Part shown: one piece after another, positions 9,363 to 17,140 of the stretch | Layout: each line of letters starts with the position of its first letter | How positions within the stretch are numbered: position 1 is the first letter of the stretch | NCBI GenBank assembly: GCA_030647965.1 | Contig: JAUSIT010000006.1 | Coordinates: 1 to 48,894 of the forward strand | Direction: 5' to 3' | Length of the DNA: 48,894 nt | Source: Nanobdellota archaeon | Lineage (GTDB): Archaea; Nanobdellota; Nanobdellia; Pacearchaeales; GW2011-AR1 | Position numbers and translations under genes: made by a program | Notes under the pieces: generated by a model | Database searches by the model: none | What the model was told of the DNA's origin: nothing | Seen by the model: only the letters and a program-made list of their open reading frames with translations

Positions 9363-9509
9363 CTAATATTGGTTCTGACTGCAAGAAATAACTCTATTGT
9401 ATTCTACAACATAGAGTCTTTCAGTTTTTGCTGTTCCCTCATACTTAGCAGGTATTCTTTGTGTTAAACCTGCAGTTCCAGGACCAATAAAACTCTCTAG
9501 TTTTTCCAT
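9363..9509 (-). CDS. candidate RiPP precursor peptide A (48 aa)
   Basis: An ATG-to-TAG frame of 49 codons. The peptide begins MEKLESFIGP, has YEG at 23-25 and ends in a core-like stretch rich in aromatic and polar residues (RLYVVEYNRV, then a lone Cys43, ending in Tyr48). The ATG lies 18 nt after a perfect TATA block (9528-9541), so the message is leaderless. It sits directly upstream of the radical SAM/SPASM and RRE-GNAT genes, as precursor genes usually do. The same promoter and first five residues occur in the peptide gene at 11680. That it is the substrate is inference from context. Confidence 0.72.
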   Translation of the reverse strand: MEKLESFIGPGTAGLTQRIPAKYEGTAKTERLYVVEYNRVISCSQNQY

Positions 9510-9527
9510 AATTTATTAATATTATCT

Positions 9528-9541
9528 AAATATATAAAGAT
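9528..9541 (-). promoter_or_regulatory. TATA block of precursor gene A
   Basis: ATCTTTATATATTT on the minus strand, exactly 18 bases before the ATG at 9509. The identical 14-mer with identical spacing stands before peptide gene B at 11680. The distance fits a leaderless archaeal transcript. Confidence 0.75.
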
Positions 9542-9582
9542 TATTGCATTTCATTTATTTCTAAAAAGTCTTCCCCAAAACC

Positions 9583-9590
9583 TTTAAATA
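9583..9590 (+). promoter_or_regulatory. TATA box of the secreted dockerin/sorting-tail gene
   Basis: TTTAAATA centred about 26 bases before the ATG at 9612, so transcription would begin at the start codon. It is divergent from the precursor A promoter 40 bases away. Confidence 0.6.
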
Positions 9591-9611
9591 CTTCCTAGTA
9601 TATGTTATTAC

Positions 9612-10940
9612 ATGGTAGTGACACACAAAAGGAAAAGTGGATTAAGGAAAGCACTAATTATCGGAGCAACTGCCGCAGCTTTGTCCCTATTCCCTGCAAA
9701 AACAACCTATGGCCAAACTCTAGAAAGCCAAAGGCATGATGTAAGAAGTTTAGATAATATAGAATATCTACAAGAAGGAGTTGCAAAAATAGCACAACCA
9801 GCACTTTCTCACGAAGATTCCTTACATATATTCAACCCATTTATACAACCAAATGATTCAACATTAGTTGCCTATGGAAGCGGAGACGCCAACAAAGACA
9901 ATAAAATAGATCTAGAAGATTACAGCACAATACAATTAATACTTGGAAATAAAACACATGAAGAATTTGGCGAATTTCATGGATGGGATTACAATACAAT
10001 TAATTCAATGCTCGGAAGCAGAGAGTTCGATAGAGCAGATGTAGATGGGGATGGAGTAATAACTCAAACAGACGCAGATTTAGTATTGAAATACATTAAC
10101 AAAGAAATACAATACCTCCCAGGCCACTGGAACAAGCTGAAAACAAGACAAGAAAGAGAAGACTGGTTAGATAAATGTTTGAAGATTGATTGGACAAGTA
10201 ATGTTAAATATAATGATCCTAACTGGATTTGCGTAGATTCTGAATTTCAAACAATTACTAATACTACTGGCCTTAGAACATTAGATAATGTTCCTTCAAA
10301 ATATAATTTAACAGATAATGGTAGATTTAATCTCCCAATTTATGGGGTAGCAATAGATGGACCTAACAATTTTGGGCATACTCTAATTGGAGTAGTAATT
10401 GGAGACAATCCATTAAAATGGGAAAGTTGGAAATTAAAAGAATCAGAAGATGACAATGATGTTAAAATCGGAGAATGGAATATGCCAACAAATAGTAAAG
10501 TGATTATTGCGGGTATTTATAAAAAGGGGCCGGGTTTTGACTTAACAGAATTTAATATAGACGCCCAAGGCACTCCATCTCTAACTTATACAAACCCAAA
10601 CCTAGTCCTAACACGACCAGAACCTGTTCTTGTTCAAGAAGATGAAAATAAACCAGTGCCTGTACCTTGGGTAAATCAAAACTATCCAAATCCATTTAGT
10701 AGCTCAACAACAATAGAATACTCTGTTCCACAACCTCAAAGAGTTTCTCTTGAAGTTTTTAATTCACAAGGGCAGAAATTAGAAAGCTTAGTAGATAATG
10801 AAATGCAAGATTCAGGAAAACATTCTATAAGATTAAATGCAGGTAAATATGCTTCTGGATTATATTTCTATAAGCTCAAAGCAGAAGATAAAGATAGCAA
10901 GCCATACACACAAACCAAAAAGATGATGATTGTGAAGTAA
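9612..10940 (+). CDS. secreted protein with dockerin-like repeats and T9SS-type sorting tail
   Basis: A 442-residue exported protein. Signal peptide: residues 1-35 (basic KRKSGLRK, hydrophobic core, cleavage near TTYGQ). Two calcium-loop repeats typical of dockerin type I follow (GDANKDNKIDLEDY and ADVDGDGVITQTDADLVLKY). The middle holds a lone Cys (WICVDSEF) and His (FGHTLIGVVIG) that might form a transglutaminase/papain-like pair; unproven. The last roughly 80 residues begin NYPNPFSSSTTIEYSVP and end in TKKMMIVK, a clear match to the Bacteroidota type IX secretion/sorting domain. That domain is out of place in an archaeon and suggests gene transfer. Confidence 0.82.
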   Translation: MVVTHKRKSGLRKALIIGATAAALSLFPAKTTYGQTLESQRHDVRSLDNIEYLQEGVAKIAQPALSHEDSLHIFNPFIQPNDSTLVAYGSGDANKDNKIDLEDYSTIQLILGNKTHEEFGEFHGWDYNTINSMLGSREFDRADVDGDGVITQTDADLVLKYINKEIQYLPGHWNKLKTRQEREDWLDKCLKIDWTSNVKYNDPNWICVDSEFQTITNTTGLRTLDNVPSKYNLTDNGRFNLPIYGVAIDGPNNFGHTLIGVVIGDNPLKWESWKLKESEDDNDVKIGEWNMPTNSKVIIAGIYKKGPGFDLTEFNIDAQGTPSLTYTNPNLVLTRPEPVLVQEDENKPVPVPWVNQNYPNPFSSSTTIEYSVPQPQRVSLEVFNSQGQKLESLVDNEMQDSGKHSIRLNAGKYASGLYFYKLKAEDKDSKPYTQTKKMMIVK

Positions 10941-10956
10941 ATTAGAATTTTAAAAA

Positions 10957-11628
10957 ATGACAAAAGTAAATTTTAAGTTTGATAAAGAAAAAGATCTTTA
11001 TAATATTTGGGAAACTTGTAATTCTAAATCTAATTGGTATAATTTTAAACAAAATGTAACCTCAAATGTTTTAAAAATATGTGGAGGAAAAGAATTTGAA
11101 GATTGTAAAAATGAACTTGAAAATATTGCAGAAAAAATTTACAAAAGTTCTTTAATAAATATATTTGTTGAAAGTGTTAATAAATCTTGGGAAGGAATTA
11201 ATAATGAATATTTTAACCGGCTTGAGAAAATAATGAAAAAGCCAATTTGCTCTAAAGACTTCACAGCATATTTAACAACCGCGGGTAGATGCCCGTATGA
11301 TCCTGAAGAAAAAACATTCTTTTTTTCATTTTTTAATTCTTTACCTAATGCAATGAACACAACAGGACATGAAATTATGCACTTACAATTTCATGAATAC
11401 TATTGGCAAGATACAGAAAAACAATTAGGAAAAGAAAAAACAGCAGACTTAAAAGAAGCTTTAACAGTTTTGCTAAACTTAGAATTCAATGATTTATGGT
11501 TTGCAAAAGATATTGGTTATGAACCCCATAAAGAATTAAGAAAATTCATAGCAAACGAATGGAAAAAAGAAAAAGACTTTGATGTTCTTATAGAAAAATG
11601 TGTTGATTATTTGAAAGAAAAACATTAA
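10957..11628 (+). CDS. HExxH metallopeptidase-like protein
   Basis: A 223-residue protein with a zinc-site motif GHEIMHLQFHEYYW (HExxH at residues 138-142) after a beta hairpin-like FFFSFFNSLPNAMNTT. It has the same overall plan as the 252-aa protein at 25799-26557, including KSW.. in the helix upstream and the acidic C-terminal helix, so the two are paralogs. No signal peptide, so it acts in the cytoplasm. It starts 16 nt after the sorting-tail gene and precedes peptide gene B. It could be the leader-removing protease of the peptide locus; this is inference. Confidence 0.7.
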   Translation: MTKVNFKFDKEKDLYNIWETCNSKSNWYNFKQNVTSNVLKICGGKEFEDCKNELENIAEKIYKSSLINIFVESVNKSWEGINNEYFNRLEKIMKKPICSKDFTAYLTTAGRCPYDPEEKTFFFSFFNSLPNAMNTTGHEIMHLQFHEYYWQDTEKQLGKEKTADLKEALTVLLNLEFNDLWFAKDIGYEPHKELRKFIANEWKKEKDFDVLIEKCVDYLKEKH

Positions 11629-11647
11629 TTATCTTAATAGTATAGAA

Positions 11648-11661
11648 ATCTTTATATATTT
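11648..11661 (+). promoter_or_regulatory. TATA block of precursor gene B
   Basis: ATCTTTATATATTT, exactly 18 bases before the ATG at 11680 and identical in sequence and spacing to the block before precursor gene A. Confidence 0.75.
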
Positions 11662-11679
11662 GAATAACTAACAATAACT

Positions 11680-11820
11680 ATGGAAAAACTTGAAAAAATA
11701 TCAGAACTTTCCTTGCTTAATGCAGAGAAATCTGATAGAAAAGAAATTCCTTATGAGGGATTGACTTTAATTGAAGAAAGACCATATAATGGTCCAACAA
11801 GTATAAAATATTGGATGTAA
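11680..11820 (+). CDS. candidate RiPP precursor peptide B (46 aa)
   Basis: An ATG-to-TAA frame of 47 codons. The peptide starts MEKLEKISEL, has PYEG at 24-27 and ERPYNGP at 33-39, and ends in KYWM. Like peptide A it opens with MEKLE, has a mid YEG and ends with aromatic residues. It has its own leaderless promoter. The TIKI-like gene begins 11 nt after its stop (ATG at 11832) and an E1-like adenylating enzyme follows. In microcin C7 and pantocin-like systems such an enzyme acts on a short peptide's C-terminal residues; here that is a hypothesis. Confidence 0.7.
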   Translation: MEKLEKISELSLLNAEKSDRKEIPYEGLTLIEERPYNGPTSIKYWM

Positions 11821-11831
11821 ATTCATTTAAA

Positions 11832-12422
11832 ATGGTTCTTTATCCTTTGATTTTTCTAGGGGATACTCATGGATTTATAAACGACTTCATTAAACAAAAA
11901 GAAGTTATAGAAGAAATAATGCCTGAATTTATACTAAGTGAAAATCTTCAGAATATCTCTTTAAATTCTAAAGAAGAATATGCTCAAATTTTGAAATCTA
12001 AAAAGATATCTGATAACATTTCCTTTGAAGAATTAGAACCTCTTATAAAATTGTGCGATAATAAAAATATCAAGATTATTGGGATGGATTTACCTAATTT
12101 TGGTTTTGATGAAGATTTACAATCAAAAATCAAAAATCAAAAAAATCTAACTAAAGAAGATCAAATTAAACTAAAAGATATTTTAAAAGTAAGAGAAGAA
12201 ACACATATTTCCAAAATTAAAGAATATCTAAATAAAACAAACAAGCCATTATTAATAATAGTGGGATCATGGCATTTAAGAAAAAACTCTCATTTAAGAA
12301 AAAATTTTTCAAATTATAAAGTAATATATCCTTCTAATTTAAAAGGTAAATTATTAACAAAACCACCTAAAAATATTAAAGATTTTAAATATTCTGAAGA
12401 AACAAATGAAATTAAAAATTAA
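11832..12422 (+). CDS. TIKI/TraB/ChaN-superfamily protein
   Basis: From ATG 11832 it has 196 residues; a TTG at 11811 would overlap peptide gene B. The motifs of the TIKI superfamily are in order: LGDTHG (GxxH) at about 10-14, PEFILSEN with the conserved Glu, an Arg in VREETHI, and a second GxxH in GSWHLR. Members include TraB/PrgY, which blunts peptide pheromone activity, ChaN and the TIKI metalloproteases. No membrane segment is seen, unlike PrgY. The end overlaps the E1-like gene by 17 nt. A role in cutting or limiting peptide B fits the context. Confidence 0.7.
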   Translation: MVLYPLIFLGDTHGFINDFIKQKEVIEEIMPEFILSENLQNISLNSKEEYAQILKSKKISDNISFEELEPLIKLCDNKNIKIIGMDLPNFGFDEDLQSKIKNQKNLTKEDQIKLKDILKVREETHISKIKEYLNKTNKPLLIIVGSWHLRKNSHLRKNFSNYKVIYPSNLKGKLLTKPPKNIKDFKYSEETNEIKN

Positions 12423-13413
12423 TGAATCGGTTTATATCCTTAAAGAATCTGAAAATATTTATCAAGTCATTTTTACAGCAACTAGAAAAATAAAAAGATT
12501 CAATGTAGATTCTCTTGTAAAAGAATTAATAGATTTTTTGAATGAAGAAAGAGAAGAAAATAAAATTTTAGAAAAATTCTCAGAAAAATACAATAATAAT
12601 AAAATATCTTCATGCATTAATTCTCTTAAATCTGAAGGAGTAATTAAAGAATATTCATCTTTTTTAGAGAATGAACGTTTTTCCAAGCAGATGTTATTTA
12701 TTGATGAATTAACAAATTCTAGAGAAGAAACTTTAGAATTACAAAGAAAAATAGAAAACTCAAATTTTTCTGTTTTTGGTATAGGGGGGATAGGCACTTG
12801 GATTGTAAATGGGCTATATCAAATAGGAGTAAAAAATATTAAAATAGTAGATCCTGATATTGTGGATAAAACAAATCTTAATAGGCAATTATTTTTTAAT
12901 TCTTCAGATATAGGAAAATATAAAGTAGATATAATTCAAACAAAATTTCCAGATATTAATATCATCCCATTTAAAAGAAAAATTTCTCAGAATAATAACT
13001 TAGAAGATATAATTAAAAACGCAAATTTTATTGTAAATTGTGCAGACTCTCCATCCATTGTTGAAACTACCCAGATAATTGATAAATATGCTTCAAAATA
13101 TAATATTCCCTATTGTGTCGCTGGGGGATATAATATGCACCTAGGAATGATTGGGCCAATAATCGTCCCAGGAAAAACCGCAACATTTCAAGATTTTATT
13201 GATTATCAAAAAAGAATGGATCCTTTAAAAGATTTTGAAAAAATAAAAGATATTGAACAAACAGGTAGTCTGGGACCAATAGCAGGGGCAGTTGCAAATA
13301 TACAAGTAATGGAAATTTTTAAATATCTAACTGGAAAAGGAAGTTGTAATTTAAATAAATTTGCAGAAATAGATTTTTTAAATTTCAATATTGAATGGAG
13401 AAATTTTAAATAA
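12406..13413 (+). CDS. E1/ThiF/MccB-like adenylating enzyme with N-terminal recognition-like domain
   Basis: A 335-residue protein. Residues about 92-330 form the E1-like fold: ERFSKQMLFID, the ATP loop GIGGIG at 125-130, VDPDIVDKTNLNRQLFF with the conserved Asp/Asn/Arg, NCADSP, and GPIAGAVANIQVMEIFKYL. The first roughly 85 residues are a small winged-helix-like domain as in MccB and RiPP-linked ThiF proteins. No CxxC pair is present, so the usual structural zinc seems lost. It would adenylate a carboxylate, probably the C-terminus of peptide B. MoeB/ThiF housekeeping use is less likely because no ThiS/MoaD gene is near. Confidence 0.82.
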   Translation: MKLKINESVYILKESENIYQVIFTATRKIKRFNVDSLVKELIDFLNEEREENKILEKFSEKYNNNKISSCINSLKSEGVIKEYSSFLENERFSKQMLFIDELTNSREETLELQRKIENSNFSVFGIGGIGTWIVNGLYQIGVKNIKIVDPDIVDKTNLNRQLFFNSSDIGKYKVDIIQTKFPDINIIPFKRKISQNNNLEDIIKNANFIVNCADSPSIVETTQIIDKYASKYNIPYCVAGGYNMHLGMIGPIIVPGKTATFQDFIDYQKRMDPLKDFEKIKDIEQTGSLGPIAGAVANIQVMEIFKYLTGKGSCNLNKFAEIDFLNFNIEWRNFK

Positions 13414-13424
13414 AATTTTCTCTC

Positions 13425-15857
13425 TTATTTTCTCTTTTTCTTCTTAACCAATTGTCTTCCAAAAGCAATATAAAATGCAACTAAAACAGCAATAACAATT
13501 GTCATATTAACCCATGTAAAAAATGGAAGTTCTGTAATTGGTATTGAACAATCCTGAAGTTTTGTAGCAGGACAATTTAAAGTAGTACGATCTGCAGGAT
13601 TACCTGTCCAAGTACATGTATAAGTTTTTTTCCCTGTTCCATCAGGATTACAATTATCTGCAGTTATAGCACAATTACAATTCCCAGTTGATCCTGCTTC
13701 TTTTAAAATACAACTAGTAGTAATAATTTTACAACTAGAACAACTAAGACTGCCACCCTTATAAGTATTAGAATTATAAGACACACAATCAGTTATTGTA
13801 ATTCCACGACTATTAGTTCCAAAATCACTCCCGTCGCAATCTTCTCCAGAGTCTTTTACACCATTATTACAACTCCCACCGGTACTCTTTATTGCATAAC
13901 ATATTATCCCGCCACAATTCCAACTCCATCCTGCAGGGCTTATTGTTGTTGAAACTGTTGGACTGCTTGTATCAGAACATAAATTTGTTGTTGGCATAGT
14001 AGCTAATGTTACGCCGCCAGAACTACCGCATCCAATTCCCACTACTAATTCCCCTTGAAGATAACTTTGAGAATTATAATCTGTTGAATCTATTGTAGCT
14101 ATAAAATAATATGTTCCTGATTCAGTAGGAATCCAATCCAAACTATCTCTTAAAACCACACTATTAATAGTTTCTGAATAAACAGTTACTCCTGTTGATT
14201 TTTTAATTATTTTATAATTTATATTTTTATTTGTAGGATATATATTTTTTTCCAAATTAATATTAACAGAATCTCCAATACTTGCCTGAGTTATTTTATC
14301 AGTTCCTTTTGTCCACCACATACTTACTTTTAAAGATAATGAATCTATACAATCTACACAAAGGCCTGTATTCTCCCCATAAATTGATTGACAAATTCCA
14401 TCCCCACATCTAGCCCCTAATCCAGAACAATCTGAGTTACAATACTCATAAACACCATTATTTACGCCGCTATCACAAACTTCAGGCAATTGCACTATTC
14501 CATCACCACAATAAGGTGTAGTTACAATTTCCCAGTTTAACTTAGGAAAATCTCCCGAAACTTCAGACCAAGTTATCCAACTCCATGATGAAAATGGTGC
14601 TTTTGTTTTTATGCCTATACCTTTAAAATAATTTAAATTTTGTGAAGTTGCTGACATAGTACCTGTTCTAATTGCACCAATAGCAGCATCAACCCTAAGA
14701 GAAGCAGTAGTACAACAAGGAGAAGTTAAATAATCAAAATAATAATTCCCACTTAATATCCCACCAGTATTTGCTTCGCCAACTAAAATTCCCATAGAAT
14801 AATCCCCATTACTAGATTGACTGCATATAAAGGCACTATTTAAACAACCAATTGGCCCAACTGCAAAAGAATTTATAATATCTCCCCCAGCACCAAGCCC
14901 CTTAGCAGCCACCCCATTTAATCCAATTAATCCACCACCATATCCAGCATTCCATTGATCATTAGCAATTATTTGAGAAGTAGAATAACTATTTCTAAGT
15001 ATTCCTGTTTCAAAATTAGCGCCACTAATTCCACCCATATAATATATTCCTTTAATTACTAAATCTTGAGTATAACAATTTTCAATTAATCCTTCATTTG
15101 CCCCACTAATTCCCCCGATATAAGAATCCCCGTCTAAATTATAGGCAGAATTAATCCAGTAAGGCTTAAAAATTCCTGCCCTTTTAACAAAACATTTACT
15201 AATAGTTCCTTTATTAAGACCGCTAATTCCTCCAATATAATTTGCAGAATAAATATTTCCAGGAGGACTGCTTCCTTGAATATAAATATCAACAACACCT
15301 AAATTTTTTACAATACCTCCAACACCAATAACACTAAATATGCTTGCATGTTTATTATCTGAACTATATGTAAAAGGGATTTCTAAATTCTTAATTATTT
15401 TTCCATTGCCATCAAATATTCCTGTAAATGGCTTACTAGAACTCCCAATAGGAATAAAATATCCTGGCCAATAAACCCTATCACAATTAATATTATTCAT
15501 CAATATATAATTTTCATTTAAATAATGTTCAATAACATCTAAATCTAAGCAATTTTTAATTTGATAAGGATTTTCAGAACTTCCATCGCCATCCAATACA
15601 TAATTTGCAGAACAATCTTCTGTAGTAGGAATAGTTCCAATACATTGCCATTTCCATTTAAAATCAGAATAACTTGGAATTACACCATTCTGTTGTAAAA
15701 TATTTCCAGAAGAACATGCACCAGCAGCAATAACTTCATCAGCACTTGCATAACTTTTTCCATTTGCTTTTCCACAAAGACTTGCAGCATTCACAAATCC
15801 AATACTAAATATTCCAAATAAAAAAACTATTAAAAATAAATTCACGCCCTTTTTCAT
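13425..15857 (-). CDS. GLUG-repeat surface protein, membrane anchored
   Basis: An 810-residue exported protein. N-terminal signal peptide (LFLIVFLFGIFSIGFVNA), then a GLUG-type beta-helix with repeats such as YIGGISGLNKGTI, YIGGISGANEGLIENCY and MGGISGANFETGILRNSY, as in adhesins. The rest is Cys-rich, with boxes CGDGIVQLPEVCDSG and CNNGVKDSGEDCDGSDFG. A single transmembrane helix (MTIVIAVLVAFYIAFG) and a KKKKRK stop-transfer end the protein. Likely role: cell surface contact. It faces the E1-like gene with 11 nt between stops. Confidence 0.78.
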   Translation of the reverse strand: MKKGVNLFLIVFLFGIFSIGFVNAASLCGKANGKSYASADEVIAAGACSSGNILQQNGVIPSYSDFKWKWQCIGTIPTTEDCSANYVLDGDGSSENPYQIKNCLDLDVIEHYLNENYILMNNINCDRVYWPGYFIPIGSSSKPFTGIFDGNGKIIKNLEIPFTYSSDNKHASIFSVIGVGGIVKNLGVVDIYIQGSSPPGNIYSANYIGGISGLNKGTISKCFVKRAGIFKPYWINSAYNLDGDSYIGGISGANEGLIENCYTQDLVIKGIYYMGGISGANFETGILRNSYSTSQIIANDQWNAGYGGGLIGLNGVAAKGLGAGGDIINSFAVGPIGCLNSAFICSQSSNGDYSMGILVGEANTGGILSGNYYFDYLTSPCCTTASLRVDAAIGAIRTGTMSATSQNLNYFKGIGIKTKAPFSSWSWITWSEVSGDFPKLNWEIVTTPYCGDGIVQLPEVCDSGVNNGVYEYCNSDCSGLGARCGDGICQSIYGENTGLCVDCIDSLSLKVSMWWTKGTDKITQASIGDSVNINLEKNIYPTNKNINYKIIKKSTGVTVYSETINSVVLRDSLDWIPTESGTYYFIATIDSTDYNSQSYLQGELVVGIGCGSSGGVTLATMPTTNLCSDTSSPTVSTTISPAGWSWNCGGIICYAIKSTGGSCNNGVKDSGEDCDGSDFGTNSRGITITDCVSYNSNTYKGGSLSCSSCKIITTSCILKEAGSTGNCNCAITADNCNPDGTGKKTYTCTWTGNPADRTTLNCPATKLQDCSIPITELPFFTWVNMTIVIAVLVAFYIAFGRQLVKKKKRK

Positions 15858-15902
15858 GTTCTATCATAAATATCTTTAGTTTATAAATATTATTGAACTT
15901 TT

Positions 15903-16691
15903 TTATAGAACACTAAACTCTGCTAACCATCGATATTTATATGGTGCAATCTCACCTGCTTTTTCAATTTTAATTTTTCCTATTTTATTTTTGTCAATGT
16001 CTTTTTTTATTTCTTCTAAAACTTTATCTCTTTCTCCAAATCCATAATAATATATTTTTGTTCCTTTTTTAGAAAGCTTTAGTGCAGTTTGTAAAAATGT
16101 ATCTTTTAAATTCGGACGAGGCATTACTACAAAGTCAAATTTTTCTTTTCCTAATTTTTCAGAAAGTTTTTTTGCATCACACTGAATAACTTTAATATAA
16201 TCTTCTAATTTATTCAACTTGACATTTTCTTCTGCAAACTTTGAAGCTTTTCTATTTAATTCATTAGAAACAATCTCTGCTTTTTTTCCTTTTAATTTTA
16301 ATTTTTTTGCAATAACAACAGGAAAAGGAGCAACTCCTGCAAACATAACTAAAATTTTATTATTTTTTCCATTAATTTTTTTAACAATATCTTCAGAAAC
16401 AATCTGCCTTTGATTAGCAAGTCTAGGAGAAAAATAAGTTTCATCAACATTTAATTTAAATCTGCATGAATTTTCAACATAAATTGTTTCTCTTTTATCC
16501 AAGCCAGCAAGGAATTTTGTCTTTGCTATTCTCAATCTTCCTTTTACTCTATCTGATTTTTCAAGAGCAGTTTTAATATTCTTATGTTCTTTTAAAAAAA
16601 GCAGAGCAGTTTTTTTCTTTCCAGACACTATAGTTCCCTCCGGAAACTTTAGAATTGCAATATCACCTATTACATCAAATGAATAACTCAT
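15903..16691 (-). CDS. Trm5/TYW2-family tRNA methyltransferase
   Basis: A 262-residue class I SAM methyltransferase. The family segment YFSPRLANQRQIV is followed by the SAM loop VMFAGVAPFPVVIAKK, an acidic SNELNRKASKFAEENVKLN and IQCDAKKL. The catalytic-loop motif reads VVMPRPN instead of the more common NLP/NPP form. Proteins of this family methylate G37 of tRNA (Trm5) or act in wyosine synthesis (TYW2-like); the choice is uncertain. Confidence 0.8.
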   Translation of the reverse strand: MSYSFDVIGDIAILKFPEGTIVSGKKKTALLFLKEHKNIKTALEKSDRVKGRLRIAKTKFLAGLDKRETIYVENSCRFKLNVDETYFSPRLANQRQIVSEDIVKKINGKNNKILVMFAGVAPFPVVIAKKLKLKGKKAEIVSNELNRKASKFAEENVKLNKLEDYIKVIQCDAKKLSEKLGKEKFDFVVMPRPNLKDTFLQTALKLSKKGTKIYYYGFGERDKVLEEIKKDIDKNKIGKIKIEKAGEIAPYKYRWLAEFSVL

Positions 16692-16807
16692 AAATAAAAC
16701 AAGATAATTGCATATTTAAATTTAAAGATTAGATATGGATTAAAAGATTAAATTAAGTAAAATTAAAACCCCACACAACTGCGTTGAAATAGTTGCTTTA
16801 ACAAGCA

Positions 16808-16862
16808 AAAAAAGTTTTACTCTTACAATAGATAACTTAAAGATATAAGGGCGAAACTTTTT
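16808..16862. mobile_element. nested hairpin element, diverged copy
   Basis: AAAAGTTTTACTCTT at the left and AAGGGCGAAACTTTTT at the right form a near-perfect inverted repeat about 15 long with an AT-rich loop, matching the family of 53-bp hairpins with some changes. Confidence 0.65.
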
Positions 16863-17015
16863 CAATTACGATTAGTTAATGAAACATAATGGTAGATAAA
16901 AAAGTTAGGGATTATTAATAAAAGTTAGGAGCTGCTAAGCAACTTAATATTCACACGAAGTGCAATAATCTGCAGAGAAAAAGTCTTAGATTATTAATAA
17001 ATCATTAGGAGCCGC

Positions 17016-17068
17016 AAAAAGTTTTGCTCTTGCAACAAGTAACGCAAGATAGAAGAGCAAAACTTTTT
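17016..17068. mobile_element. nested 53-bp hairpin element at the apex of a repeat core
   Basis: Perfect 16-base arms AAAAAGTTTTGCTCTT and AAGAGCAAAACTTTTT, loop containing AAGTAACGCAAGATAG. It splits the core GAGCCGC from AGTCGACTTAA; copies at 19676, 40258 and 45187 have the uninterrupted core. Confidence 0.8.
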
Positions 17069-17140
17069 AGTCGACTTAATATTTCTGCGAAGCACAATAT
17101 TGAGTGAGGTTAAGTTAGATAGTTTATTTAACTATAATTA

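Larger units (their letters stand above)
16740..17130 (+). repeat. dispersed inverted-end element, double copy with two 53-bp-type hairpins
   Basis: The 450-base gap between the Trm5-like and RlmN-like genes is all repeat. It holds a left part (CTGCGTTGAAATAGTTGCTT), two successive cores (GGAGCTGCTAAGCAACTTAA and GGAGCCGC...AGTCGACTTAA) each followed by CGAAG(T/C)(G/A)CAATA, and a right end TTAGATAGTTTATTTAAC. A hairpin insert sits near the left part and another at the apex of the second core. No open reading frame of note. Confidence 0.75.

Noticed and set aside
9612-10940. The sorting-tail gene as simple contamination from a bacterial contig
   Set aside because: Its upstream region has the same archaeal leaderless TATA spacing as its neighbours and it is joined closely to archaeal-looking genes on both sides, so transfer is likelier than a chimera, though reads were not available to check.
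11811-11831. TTG start for the TIKI-like gene
   Set aside because: It would begin inside the last codons of peptide gene B; ATG at 11832 keeps the whole conserved domain without overlap.
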